Numbered from the stretch's first letter, positions 1 to 6,386 are shown. The stretch: DNA of 7,013 nucleotides from Methanobacteriota archaeon (GCA_002697705.1 NZXL01000030.1:8544-15556); one strand, 5' to 3'. Numbers and translations: made by a program. The notes: generated from the sequence alone by a model not told the origin.

Positions 1-66
1 TCTAACCCGATTAAAACTCAATTTGGATACCATTTGATTTGGGTTCATGAAAGAGACTTAGAGTGA
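1..66 (+). CDS. Parvulin-type peptidyl-prolyl cis-trans isomerase, C-terminal end only
   Basis: Frame 1 is open from the first base to a TGA at 64-66 and encodes 21 residues, SNPIKTQFGYHLIWVHERDL plus E. The segment P-[IV]-K-T-x-F-G-Y-H-[LI]-I-x-V is the hallmark last strand of parvulin (PpiC/SurA-type rotamase) domains, where the Phe and His line the prolyl-isomerase pocket. Parvulins catalyse cis-trans isomerisation of X-Pro peptide bonds and assist folding. The stop falls four residues after this strand, so the domain ends the protein. Whether the missing N-terminal part carries a signal peptide or membrane anchor cannot be seen. The next gene starts 4 bases after the stop, suggesting one transcript. 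The match is short but very characteristic. Confidence 0.82.
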   Translation, partial: SNPIKTQFGYHLIWVHERDLE

Positions 67-70
67 TAAT

Positions 71-424
71 ATGTTCACTATTTCCTTGGAGAATTACCGC
101 GTCATGGCAAAGCATGGTGCTTTTGATTATGAGCACTTAGAAGAACAGCCATTCATTGTCACTATTAGAGTCAAAATAACCGAACAAACGGTAAATGATG
201 ATTTGAGTAAGACTGTCAACTATGCAGACTTACAGACTACCATAGACGAAGTTCTTCTTGGTACAAAGCCAATTAGGTTAATGGAAACGATGGCTGAAAG
301 AATGATTGAAAAATTGAAATCTAATAAACTGATCAAAAAGATTTCAATACGTATCGAAAAGCCTGATGCACCACTACCGCACAAAGGTGGATTGGCTGTA
401 GTTGAAGCAAAATGGTCAAAATAG
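71..424 (+). CDS. folB: Dihydroneopterin aldolase, FolB type
   Basis: FolB splits 7,8-dihydroneopterin into 6-hydroxymethyl-7,8-dihydropterin and glycolaldehyde in the cytoplasmic folate/pterin pathway. The 117-residue protein has the usual length of a single tunnelling-fold subunit. Visible family landmarks are H15-G16 with the following acidic E21 (HGAFDYE), Q26-P27-F28, the VNYADL block with Y51, L-M-E-T with E72 (the pterin-anchoring Glu position), and the terminal E-K-P-D-A-P block with K97 (the catalytic Lys position). All four expected functional positions are present, so an active enzyme is likely. The ATG at 71 lies 4 bases after the preceding stop. A GTGAT that overlaps that stop can pair with the AUCAC of the 16S rRNA tail. 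The related FolX (epimerase) fold cannot be fully excluded. Many archaea use the unrelated MptD instead, so a FolB-type enzyme is notable here. Confidence 0.87.
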   Translation: MFTISLENYRVMAKHGAFDYEHLEEQPFIVTIRVKITEQTVNDDLSKTVNYADLQTTIDEVLLGTKPIRLMETMAERMIEKLKSNKLIKKISIRIEKPDAPLPHKGGLAVVEAKWSK

Positions 425-440
425 AGGCGAGCATTCAAGC

Positions 441-456
441 CCGATGACTAAATCGG
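441..456 (+). repeat. Small inverted repeat just upstream of the gene at 463
   Basis: CCGAT (441-445) and ATCGG (452-456) form a 5-bp stem with a 6-base loop inside the 38-base gap between folB and the next gene, ending 6 bases before its ATG. It could modulate initiation or form a weak RNA hairpin. It is not followed by a T tract, so it does not look like a terminator. A stem this short can arise by chance. Confidence 0.25.
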
Positions 457-462
457 AATACT

Positions 463-978
463 ATGGTCGAAGACATTCAGCGTGTATTTGTACCATCTGT
501 CACCGAGGAAGATGGCGGAACTATTGGACTTGGGTGCTTTAGTACTGAAAAGGTGGCCTGGGAAGTTTTACGAACGTTTCTAAAAAGAAGTGATGAGATG
601 CTTCTAAGCAGTTCTAGTGTCGTGATTTGGGATGTTGATCGTGTTGGCGAGGAAGCGATGACTGTCTTGGCAACTATGGAGTGTAAGGACTGTCCAGTCT
701 GTTCAAGGAGAACTTTTTGGATAGACTTAGAAAATTTTAGTGCTTTATGTTACGGCAGCGCATGTTCTGCTTGGATAGAAGAGAATACAGTTGACCCTGA
801 AATAATCGACTGTGGTTGGCCAACAATACGTTTTTTGAAGCAGAATAAGTCTATAGAAGAGGCTGTTCGGGAACTTTACAAACTTGGAGATAGGCTCAAA
901 GCTGCAGGGGTTACTGAGCAAGTTAGTGGCACAGCAGAACAAATGATGCAAGAACACTTCCAACAAAGTGAAGATTAG
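463..978 (+). CDS. Unrecognised 171-residue protein with a cysteine cluster (possible zinc site)
   Basis: I do not recognise a family. The protein is soluble-looking, with no signal peptide or membrane segment. Residues about 1-70 look like a mixed alpha/beta region. The middle holds C74, C77 and C80 (C-x2-C-P-V-C), then C96 and C101 (C-x4-C) about 16 residues on, consistent with a treble-clef or ribbon-like zinc site. Residues about 120-171 are predicted by eye to be mostly helical and charged. The ATG at 463 is the only reasonable start: the same frame has a stop at 445-447 upstream. Its ribosome-binding site is weak (GGA five bases before). It sits 38 bases after folB on the same strand, so it is probably co-transcribed, but nothing shows a pterin role. 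Its stop at 976-978 interlocks with the stop of the convergent gene. Confidence 0.72.
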   Translation: MVEDIQRVFVPSVTEEDGGTIGLGCFSTEKVAWEVLRTFLKRSDEMLLSSSSVVIWDVDRVGEEAMTVLATMECKDCPVCSRRTFWIDLENFSALCYGSACSAWIEENTVDPEIIDCGWPTIRFLKQNKSIEEAVRELYKLGDRLKAAGVTEQVSGTAEQMMQEHFQQSED

Positions 979-1250
979 AGCATGTTTAGGACTATAGGCC
1001 CTACAAAGCTGAAAGCGAATAGTCCAAAGAAGATAAACATCCAAAGGCGCATCTGCTTTTGATTACGCTCATCACGACTATTTTTATTAACACATTCAGC
1101 GCTCTTACAAACTCTTGGTTCTGCGTTAACTGAGATCGGTTTATGGCAAATCCTACAGTGTTTATGTGCTTGGTTTTTTGAACCAGAAAATACTTTTTCT
1201 GAAACTTTAGATATCTTTTCTTTGACTTTTTTTGCGTCTACCATATTCAT
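975..1250 (-). CDS. Small zinc-ribbon protein with one C-terminal membrane helix (DUF2116-like)
   Basis: The 91-residue protein has three parts. Residues 1-30 are a Lys-rich charged helix. A compact zinc-binding knuckle pair follows: C32-x2-C35 and, after 12 residues, C48-x4-C53 in RVCKSAEC. Residues about 69-89 form one strongly hydrophobic helix rich in Phe, ending at the C-terminus, so it is likely tail-anchored with the ribbon in the cytoplasm. The pattern C-x2-C-x-K-P-I ... C-x3/4-E-C followed by charged residues and a membrane helix is typical of small archaeal DUF2116-type ribbons of unknown role. The ATG at 1250 overlaps the pyrH stop as ATGA. A second ATG at 1244 sits 9 bases from the GGAG at 1254-1257, versus only 3 for the first, and may be the true start. 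It is expected to be translated with pyrH. Confidence 0.76.
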   Translation of the reverse strand: MNMVDAKKVKEKISKVSEKVFSGSKNQAHKHCRICHKPISVNAEPRVCKSAECVNKNSRDERNQKQMRLWMFIFFGLFAFSFVGPIVLNML

Positions 1251-1954
1251 ACACTCCTGATCAATGTCCCACTGAATTCTTTTCCATCTAATGCACTATC
1301 TAATAATGAGATGTCTCTTCCATCGAGTACTGCTATGTCTATAGAAGCAGACTTAGCCCAACCTACAGCCACTGGGTCTACTACTGCAGACTGACCTGGA
1401 AGAAGTGGATCTGTACCTGTAATCTCGGCTAATTCATCAATGGAAATATCAAACATAGGCTTTGCATCCTCATGCTTTCTAGGATCTTTGTCATAGACAT
1501 AATCAACATTGGTCGCTATAACACAATTTCTAGCACCACAGTCACGAGCAAGTGCAATGGCAACAGCATCCGTTGTATGCCCTGGGATTGTACCCCCCAT
1601 GACTACAATAGAATGCTTTTCCATTAGACCAGATGCTTCTTCGGTAGTAGATGGTATTGAAGGAGCAACATCACAGCCAATATCTAGGAAAATCTGTTGT
1701 AAAACTGTTGCATTAAGTCTTGTTGCGGCAATACCTACTTCATCGAGTTTGTCTGAATCTGAAATTATGTTCTTAGCAAGTTCAATCCCTTCACGTGCAG
1801 GTAGTCCTCCTCCAACGACGATTCCGAGTTTACCTCCATTGCCTTCTACATGAACTATCAATTGCCTCAACTGTCCAAGCCATTGCCGCCTTTTTTCGGC
1901 CTCTTCAGGCCTAAGAAGACTTCCACCCAAGGCTACAACATGAGTTCTTGTCAT
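1247..1954 (-). CDS. pyrH: Uridylate kinase, archaeal type
   Basis: UMP kinase transfers phosphate from ATP to UMP, giving UDP for pyrimidine nucleotide synthesis. It belongs to the amino-acid-kinase fold and is usually a cytoplasmic hexamer. The 235-residue product carries G10-G11-S12 in the first glycine loop, VVGGG at 46-50, GGTIPGHTTDAVA at 120-132 (the UMP-binding loop), TNVDYVY at 148-154 followed by DP at 157-158 (nucleotide region), and SAVVDP at 189-194. The length matches archaeal UMP kinases. The same frame is open to an ATG at 2029, but I chose the ATG at 1954. It places the first strand (THVVALGG) at the normal distance from the N-terminus, and a GAGG lies 8 bases upstream at 1963-1966. 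It is the first gene of a two-gene minus-strand unit with the zinc-ribbon gene. Confidence 0.93.
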   Translation of the reverse strand: MTRTHVVALGGSLLRPEEAEKRRQWLGQLRQLIVHVEGNGGKLGIVVGGGLPAREGIELAKNIISDSDKLDEVGIAATRLNATVLQQIFLDIGCDVAPSIPSTTEEASGLMEKHSIVVMGGTIPGHTTDAVAIALARDCGARNCVIATNVDYVYDKDPRKHEDAKPMFDISIDELAEITGTDPLLPGQSAVVDPVAVGWAKSASIDIAVLDGRDISLLDSALDGKEFSGTLIRSV

Positions 1955-1969
1955 CCTTCTGCCCTCAAA

Positions 1970-1985
1970 CCTCAAGTCTTTGAGG
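1970..1985. repeat. Inverted repeat in the pyrH leader/promoter zone
   Basis: CCTCAA (1970-1975) and TTGAGG (1980-1985) form a perfect 6-bp inverted repeat around a 4-base spacer. A third copy of the half-site, CCTCAA, lies at 1963-1968 and contains the pyrH ribosome-binding site on the minus strand. The element sits between the likely TATA box and the pyrH start, where a repressor dimer or a leader hairpin could act. On the minus strand the distal TTGAGG arm could pair with the CCTCAA arm. No regulator is encoded nearby, so the function is a guess. Confidence 0.35.
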
Positions 1986-2092
1986 CTATCCCTAAATTTA
2001 TCTTCGACAACCCAATTTAACGATTTCAAATTCGTTTCGCGACAATGAAACGGGGGAGAGAGTTGAAGACCTTTAGCGAATGCCCCATGTAT

Positions 2093-2097
2093 GGAGG
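2093..2097 (+). promoter_or_regulatory. Ribosome-binding site that decides the prf1 start
   Basis: GGAGG lies 7 bases before the ATG at 2105 and is the strongest Shine-Dalgarno match in the window. It favours this ATG over the upstream in-frame ATG at 2045, which would add 20 residues that resemble nothing in release factors. Confidence 0.8.
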
Positions 2098-2104
2098 AAG
2101 ATGT

Positions 2105-3352
2105 ATGAGTGATGATGCTGAGATTTCTACTCGACGTCTTCGTCTAAAAATGGCTCTTGAAGAACTTCGAGAGATGAAAGGATTTGGAACAGAATTAGTT
2201 ACAATCATTATCCCTCCTGACAGACAGGTGTCCGATGCAAGAACTATGCTACAAAACGAGCATGGACAAGCTGCTAATATCAAGTCTAAGGGGACAAGAA
2301 AAAATGTCCAAGGAGCGATTGAATCAGCAATTTCCACACTTAATCGTTTCAAGAACGCCGGTGAAAATGGAATCGCTCTTTTTGTTGGTTCAGTGATTAT
2401 CGGAAATAACAAATCAAGAATGGTCAATATCGTTGTTGATACTCCACCTCAACCATTTATTTCATTTCGTTATCGATGCGATTCTAAATTTGAACTAACT
2501 CAGTTAGAAGACATGTTAGTGGATAAAAAATCCTATGGATTATTCGTAATTGATAGGGCAGAGGCAGCCTATGGGATTGCATCTGGCAAGCGTATTCATG
2601 TGCAGGAGCACCTTGTTTCCAATATCATGGGTAAACACCGTCAAGGTGGTCAATCCGCTCAGCGTTTCGAACGTCTTATTGAAGAAGCAGCACATAATTT
2701 CTTCAAGAGAGCATCTGAGCACGCCTGCAGTTATTGGTTGCCAAACTTAGAAAATATCCAAGCAATAATTGTCGGAGGCCCTGGCGCAACCAAAGATTTC
2801 GTCGTCAAGAATGAATATTTCCACCATGAAATAGCAAAGAAGATTGCTAAAACAACCTTTGACGTAGGATATTCTAATGATAGCGGAGTAAGAGAACTGG
2901 TCGATAATGCTGGTGGTTTGATGGGTGAAATTGAATTAGATGCAGAGAGGCAAATGATGAATCGCTTCTTGCAGGAATTAATCAAAGCCCATCCAAAAGC
3001 AACTTATGGAGAGATGATGATAAAACAAGCACTTGATCAAGGAGCAGTAGACACTTTACTGATTTCTGAAGGACTTAGAAAAAACTCTTTGAAATTACAG
3101 TGTAAGAAATGCTCACATGAGTGGAAAATATCAATTTCTCGTTCTGAAGAAATACCAGAATGTCCATCGTGTAATGCTAAATCTGACGATATTAAAGAAT
3201 TAGAAAATGTCTCATTAATTGATGAATTAACTATAATGGCTTCAAAAGGCAATTCCCTGATCTCATTTATTTCTATAGATACTGAAGAAGGGGCTCAGTT
3301 ACTTGAAGGATTCGGCGGACTTGCAGCAATTCTAAGATACCCTATGATGTGA
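2105..3352 (+). CDS. prf1: Peptide chain release factor aRF1
   Basis: aRF1 recognises stop codons in the ribosomal A site and triggers hydrolysis of peptidyl-tRNA. It is homologous to eukaryotic eRF1 and Pelota. The 415-residue product has the standard archaeal length and domain order. Domain 1, for stop decoding, includes NIKS at 58-61 and the Y-x-C-x3-F motif at 123-129. Domain 2, the catalytic domain, has GGQ at 181-183 within KHRQGGQSAQRF. Domain 3 contains a four-cysteine ribbon (C333, C336, C353, C356) and the conserved end GFGGLAAILRY. All key residues are intact. Genes in this window end in TAA, TAG and TGA, consistent with one factor reading all three. It heads an operon with argS 4 bases downstream, linking termination and Arg-tRNA supply on one mRNA. 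The start choice rests on GGAGG at 2093-2097. Confidence 0.96.
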   Translation: MSDDAEISTRRLRLKMALEELREMKGFGTELVTIIIPPDRQVSDARTMLQNEHGQAANIKSKGTRKNVQGAIESAISTLNRFKNAGENGIALFVGSVIIGNNKSRMVNIVVDTPPQPFISFRYRCDSKFELTQLEDMLVDKKSYGLFVIDRAEAAYGIASGKRIHVQEHLVSNIMGKHRQGGQSAQRFERLIEEAAHNFFKRASEHACSYWLPNLENIQAIIVGGPGATKDFVVKNEYFHHEIAKKIAKTTFDVGYSNDSGVRELVDNAGGLMGEIELDAERQMMNRFLQELIKAHPKATYGEMMIKQALDQGAVDTLLISEGLRKNSLKLQCKKCSHEWKISISRSEEIPECPSCNAKSDDIKELENVSLIDELTIMASKGNSLISFISIDTEEGAQLLEGFGGLAAILRYPMM

Positions 3353-3356
3353 TATT

Positions 3357-5144
3357 ATGAAGATTCTAAGAGAGCATGTAGAGCCTGTTCTTAGCAATGC
3401 ATTAGAATCAATTGGAATAAATAATCCAAACTGGGAATCAATGCTTGCACCATCAAGGGAGCATTCACAAGGCGACCTATCCTTGCCATGTTTCCCATTT
3501 GCCAAACAATTGGGAAAAAGTCCTAATGATATTGCCGAAGAATTATCAAAACTGGTAGAGACCAGTGGTGCGATTGGCCAAGTAAATGCTATTGGAGGAT
3601 ACCTTAATTTCAAGGCTGAATCAAAATGGCTTGCTAAACAATTACTATCAGGAAAGGTCAGAGTGGGAGATGCATTTGGAGCAAAACCAGATACTGGCAG
3701 ACAAGTCCTAATTGAACACACATCTGCTAATCCAAATGGTCCATTCCATGTTGGAAGGGCTCGAAATGCAATACTTGGCGATACATTGGTCAGACTTCAT
3801 CGTTTGCTAGGAAACGAAGTTAGAGCAGAATACTATGTCGATGACATGGGTAAACAAGTAGGAGTACTAGCCTGGGCATTGGATAATTTATCTGACCAAG
3901 ACGTAGAAAATATCCTTGAAGACAAAGATTCTGCATCAACAAAATGGGCAAATAAAGCAGACCATACTAGAGTTCGGTGGTACCAAGCGGCTCAAAAACT
4001 TAGGAAAGAGGATTCCAAAAGTGAAAAAATGGAACAAGAGATTGGGAAATTGGTTCACGCTAGTGAGCATGGAGATGAAGCGGTTTTACAACAATTCCAC
4101 GACTCTTTCCAACCCGTATTGGATGGGATGCTAGAGACACTAGGCAGATTAGGAATAGAATTCGACCAATTCACAAATGAATCAATGTTTGTAACAAATG
4201 GAGATGTTGCTAAACTTACTCAAACACTTTCTGAGCTCGATATCCACGGAGTGGCAGATAATGGTGCAGAATTTTTAGACTTAGGCGCTAGAGGAATGAA
4301 GGGTAAGACAGAATTCTTCTTCAAGCGAGGAGATGGCTCATCTCTGTATGCAACTAGAGACATCGCCTATCATATCTGGAAATGGAAACAGTGTGATGAT
4401 TTGATCAATATTCTTGGAGAAGACCATAAGTTACAATCCAAGCAAGTAGGAATGACTCTTCAAGAATTAGGACATAAAGTTCCTGAAGTTCTATTTTATT
4501 CATTCATAAAATTGCCAGAAGGAAAGATGTCAACGCGTCGAGGTAATGTTGTGTTCATGGATGATTTACTTGAAGAAGCGAAAGAACATGCTTCAAAGAT
4601 TGTAAGAGATTTGAGGTCTGAATATTCAGAGCAGGAAGTATCCCATATTGCGGAATCTGTCGGAAGGTCTGCTATTCGATTCAACATAATCAAAGTCAGC
4701 CCAGATAAAGGTTTTACATTTAGATGGGAAGAAGCATTAGCATTTGAAGCAGGTTCTGCTCCCTTCATAATGTATAGCCATACAAGAGCCCTTTCTATAG
4801 CAAAGAAATGTTCTGATAATGGTATTGATGTCGAGGCGATTTCAAATAAAAACCTAGAATTGGAAACTATTGATTTAGAATTACCGGATTCTTTGATTGA
4901 TTTACTCCGTTGTATGGCTATTCAAAATGACATATTAGAGCGCTCAGTAAAGCAATGTAGGCCTAACTTATTTGCTAATCAAGTGCTAAACCTAGCAACT
5001 AGTTTCAATGGTTTCTACCGAGACTGTAAGATATTTGATGATGGGAAAGTGAATGAATTATACTTACAAATATCACAACTAGCATCTCAATTCCTAAAAA
5101 CTGGAATGGAAGGATTAGGTATTATCCCTCTTGAAAGAATGTAA
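3357..5144 (+). CDS. argS: Arginyl-tRNA synthetase
   Basis: This class I synthetase joins arginine to tRNA-Arg using ATP in the cytoplasm. The 595-residue protein shows the full family layout. Residues about 1-85 are the N-terminal add-on domain (with GDLSLPCFPFAK and GGYLNF) that contacts the tRNA elbow. The Rossmann catalytic core carries EHTSANPNGPFHVGRARN, with the HIGH-equivalent HVGR at 131-134, then YYVDDMGKQ and the KMSKS-equivalent KMSTRRG at 390-396. A helical anticodon-binding (DALR-type) domain from about 465 ends in LKTGMEGLGIIPLERM. HVGR instead of HVGH matches my recollection of euryarchaeal ArgRS and is not damage. The ATG lies 4 bases after the prf1 stop, and a GTGAT spanning that stop provides a candidate ribosome-binding site, so coupling to prf1 is likely. 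The stop touches the convergent GTPase gene directly. Confidence 0.96.
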   Translation: MKILREHVEPVLSNALESIGINNPNWESMLAPSREHSQGDLSLPCFPFAKQLGKSPNDIAEELSKLVETSGAIGQVNAIGGYLNFKAESKWLAKQLLSGKVRVGDAFGAKPDTGRQVLIEHTSANPNGPFHVGRARNAILGDTLVRLHRLLGNEVRAEYYVDDMGKQVGVLAWALDNLSDQDVENILEDKDSASTKWANKADHTRVRWYQAAQKLRKEDSKSEKMEQEIGKLVHASEHGDEAVLQQFHDSFQPVLDGMLETLGRLGIEFDQFTNESMFVTNGDVAKLTQTLSELDIHGVADNGAEFLDLGARGMKGKTEFFFKRGDGSSLYATRDIAYHIWKWKQCDDLINILGEDHKLQSKQVGMTLQELGHKVPEVLFYSFIKLPEGKMSTRRGNVVFMDDLLEEAKEHASKIVRDLRSEYSEQEVSHIAESVGRSAIRFNIIKVSPDKGFTFRWEEALAFEAGSAPFIMYSHTRALSIAKKCSDNGIDVEAISNKNLELETIDLELPDSLIDLLRCMAIQNDILERSVKQCRPNLFANQVLNLATSFNGFYRDCKIFDDGKVNELYLQISQLASQFLKTGMEGLGIIPLERM

Positions 5145-6263
5145 TCACTTGACGTCTGACCTATACCAGCCATCTGGTAATTCCATTGGGTCATAAACAT
5201 TAGAATCTTTGACTCTACGAACTATTTCAAGCTTCATAGCCTCCATGCCAACCCCTTCAATTGCTGACATGGTGACTCTGTCATTTTGATCATAGAGTAG
5301 AGGTAACTCCGGTTCGCCTTCAGAACCATCTTCAATCCACTCAATTTCACATTGTTTAACTAAATCCCAACTCTCGGGCCTAGGTTCAATCAAATCAGCC
5401 TTTGAGGAAACAACCAATAATTCTGTACCTGGTAGATGGACTTTAACATCTTCAAGTAAATTCATCTGTTCTTCAATAGAAGTTCCGCAGTTTTGGCTCT
5501 CATCAATCAAAAACAAAACTAGAGAACCAAGGTTTTCTAATGCCGATATTGCTTGAAGTTCAATATCATTACGCTTTTCCATTGGCCTATCAAGTAATCC
5601 AGGAGTGTCTACTAACTGGTATTGTAGCCTACGATGAACGAAGTGCCCAACGTGAATTTGTTTAGTTGTAAATGGATAATGATTTACTTCCATATTACCA
5701 GAACTCAATGCTGAAATAAAAGCAGATTTGCCCACATTTGGAGCGCCACAAACAACTACGCACGGCAGAACTTGGTCAATTGTAGGAAGACGTTTCAATA
5801 CTTCTCTAGAACGATTTAACCAATCGAGAGATGGCCCCACTCTCCTCATGATAGATGATATTCGACCATATGCTTCTCTACGGGCATCATGCATTAATTC
5901 GGTTCTACCTGTACGAACGATTTTATGTGCATTTTGTCGAGAAATATTGACTACTTGTTTAGAACCCCATTGTAACATCGATAGATGATGCCTATAATCA
6001 TCACAACCGACACATGCATCGATCATGGAAACATCAAATTTTGGAGATTGGTCTAATGATGGCCAGGTATTTACTGTATCAAGAAGTGTTGTAGAAATTA
6101 TATCTGCAGCAGTTTGAACCATTCTATTCATTTGTTTCCTAACCCTAAAAATTCTATCAGAGTCATCCACTCTATCTGCGGCTTTTCTAGCGCGAGAAAA
6201 GGCTTTGTCTAGAATCTCGTCCTCTAAAAGAACGGTTGGAAGGGTACGCCATGATACTTTCAT
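5145..6263 (-). CDS. Nog1-type GTPase (large ribosomal subunit assembly)
   Basis: Nog1 belongs to the Obg-related TRAFAC GTPases; in eukaryotes it acts in 60S subunit maturation, and archaeal forms are presumed to act on the 50S subunit. The 372-residue protein starts with the helical NOG1 N-terminal domain (about 1-160, with LPTVLLEDEILDKAFSRA and DDYRHHLSMLQWGSKQV). The G domain follows: G1 GAPNVGKS at 173-180, G2 in the PFTTK block at 197-201, G3 DTPG at 219-222, G4 SKAD at 287-290, and G5 MSA at 332-334. RLPTID just before G1 and RNDIELQAISALENL after G3 are strongly Nog1-like. G4 has Ser in place of the usual Asn, and an acidic linker at about 311-318 interrupts the distance to G5. The ATG at 6263 has AGGG six bases upstream (6270-6273). 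It is a single-gene unit next to translation genes. Confidence 0.92.
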   Translation of the reverse strand: MKVSWRTLPTVLLEDEILDKAFSRARKAADRVDDSDRIFRVRKQMNRMVQTAADIISTTLLDTVNTWPSLDQSPKFDVSMIDACVGCDDYRHHLSMLQWGSKQVVNISRQNAHKIVRTGRTELMHDARREAYGRISSIMRRVGPSLDWLNRSREVLKRLPTIDQVLPCVVVCGAPNVGKSAFISALSSGNMEVNHYPFTTKQIHVGHFVHRRLQYQLVDTPGLLDRPMEKRNDIELQAISALENLGSLVLFLIDESQNCGTSIEEQMNLLEDVKVHLPGTELLVVSSKADLIEPRPESWDLVKQCEIEWIEDGSEGEPELPLLYDQNDRVTMSAIEGVGMEAMKLEIVRRVKDSNVYDPMELPDGWYRSDVK

Positions 6264-6386
6264 ACTGTTCCCTAATTCAATCCAGAAGACTACACTTCAA
6301 GAAGACTTGGTAGGGATTAACTCAATATAATCAAAATCTCAATAATTAGGAGCGAGGTTCAAGTAGGCTCGACCTATGGTCAAACC
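6264..6386. promoter_or_regulatory. Divergent promoter region between the Nog1-type gene and the gene at 6387
   Basis: The 123-base gap separates two divergent genes. The AT-rich element AATATAA at 6324-6330 (TTATATT on the other strand) is near the centre and lies at a plausible TATA distance for both directions, giving leaders of roughly 35 bases each. A second box, AATAATTA at 6341-6348, could serve the plus-strand gene with a shorter leader. No start has been mapped, so these are positional guesses. Confidence 0.45.
6284..6307. repeat. Direct repeat AGAAGACT, two copies, upstream of the Nog1-type gene
   Basis: AGAAGACT occurs at 6284-6291 and again at 6300-6307, 16 bases apart start to start, 21 to 44 bases before the minus-strand start codon at 6263. 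The placement between the candidate TATA element and the gene would suit an operator. Two 8-base copies in an AT-rich gap could also be coincidence. Confidence 0.25.

Larger units (their letters stand above)
1955..2104. promoter_or_regulatory. Divergent promoter region between pyrH and prf1
   Basis: This 150-base gap separates two divergent transcription units, so both promoters should lie here. Two AT-rich boxes resemble archaeal TATA elements. TAAATTTA at 1993-2000 is palindromic and could serve pyrH with a start near 1970. AATTTAA at 2014-2020 could serve prf1 with a start near 2045 and a leader of about 60 bases. The assignment is by spacing only (about 26 bases from box to start) and is tentative. 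The prf1 ribosome-binding site GGAGG is at 2093-2097. Confidence 0.5.

Noticed and set aside
1509..1853. Open frames antisense to pyrH, prf1, argS and the Nog1-type gene
   Set aside because: They lie wholly inside genes with strong family matches, show no recognisable domains and have low-complexity Ser/Pro/Thr-rich translations typical of shadow frames.
1955..2029. 25-residue N-terminal extension of pyrH to the ATG at 2029
   Set aside because: The extension has no counterpart in UMP kinases, covers the promoter zone, and the ATG at 1954 has a GAGG 8 bases upstream with the first strand correctly placed.
2052..2086. GGGG/CCCC pairing in the prf1 leader as a regulatory hairpin or riboswitch
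   Set aside because: Only about four pairs around a loop of nearly 30 bases, with no extended stem or conserved core.
2045..2104. 20-residue N-terminal extension of prf1 to the ATG at 2045
   Set aside because: The strong GGAGG 7 bases before 2105 and the normal start of aRF1 at the MSDDAEIS segment argue against it; the extension looks like translated leader.
3726..3767. HVGR instead of HIGH/HVGH in ArgRS as a damaged active site
   Set aside because: HVGRARN is, as far as I recall, the normal form in euryarchaeal ArgRS, and the surrounding EHTSANPNGP and KMSTRRG motifs are intact.
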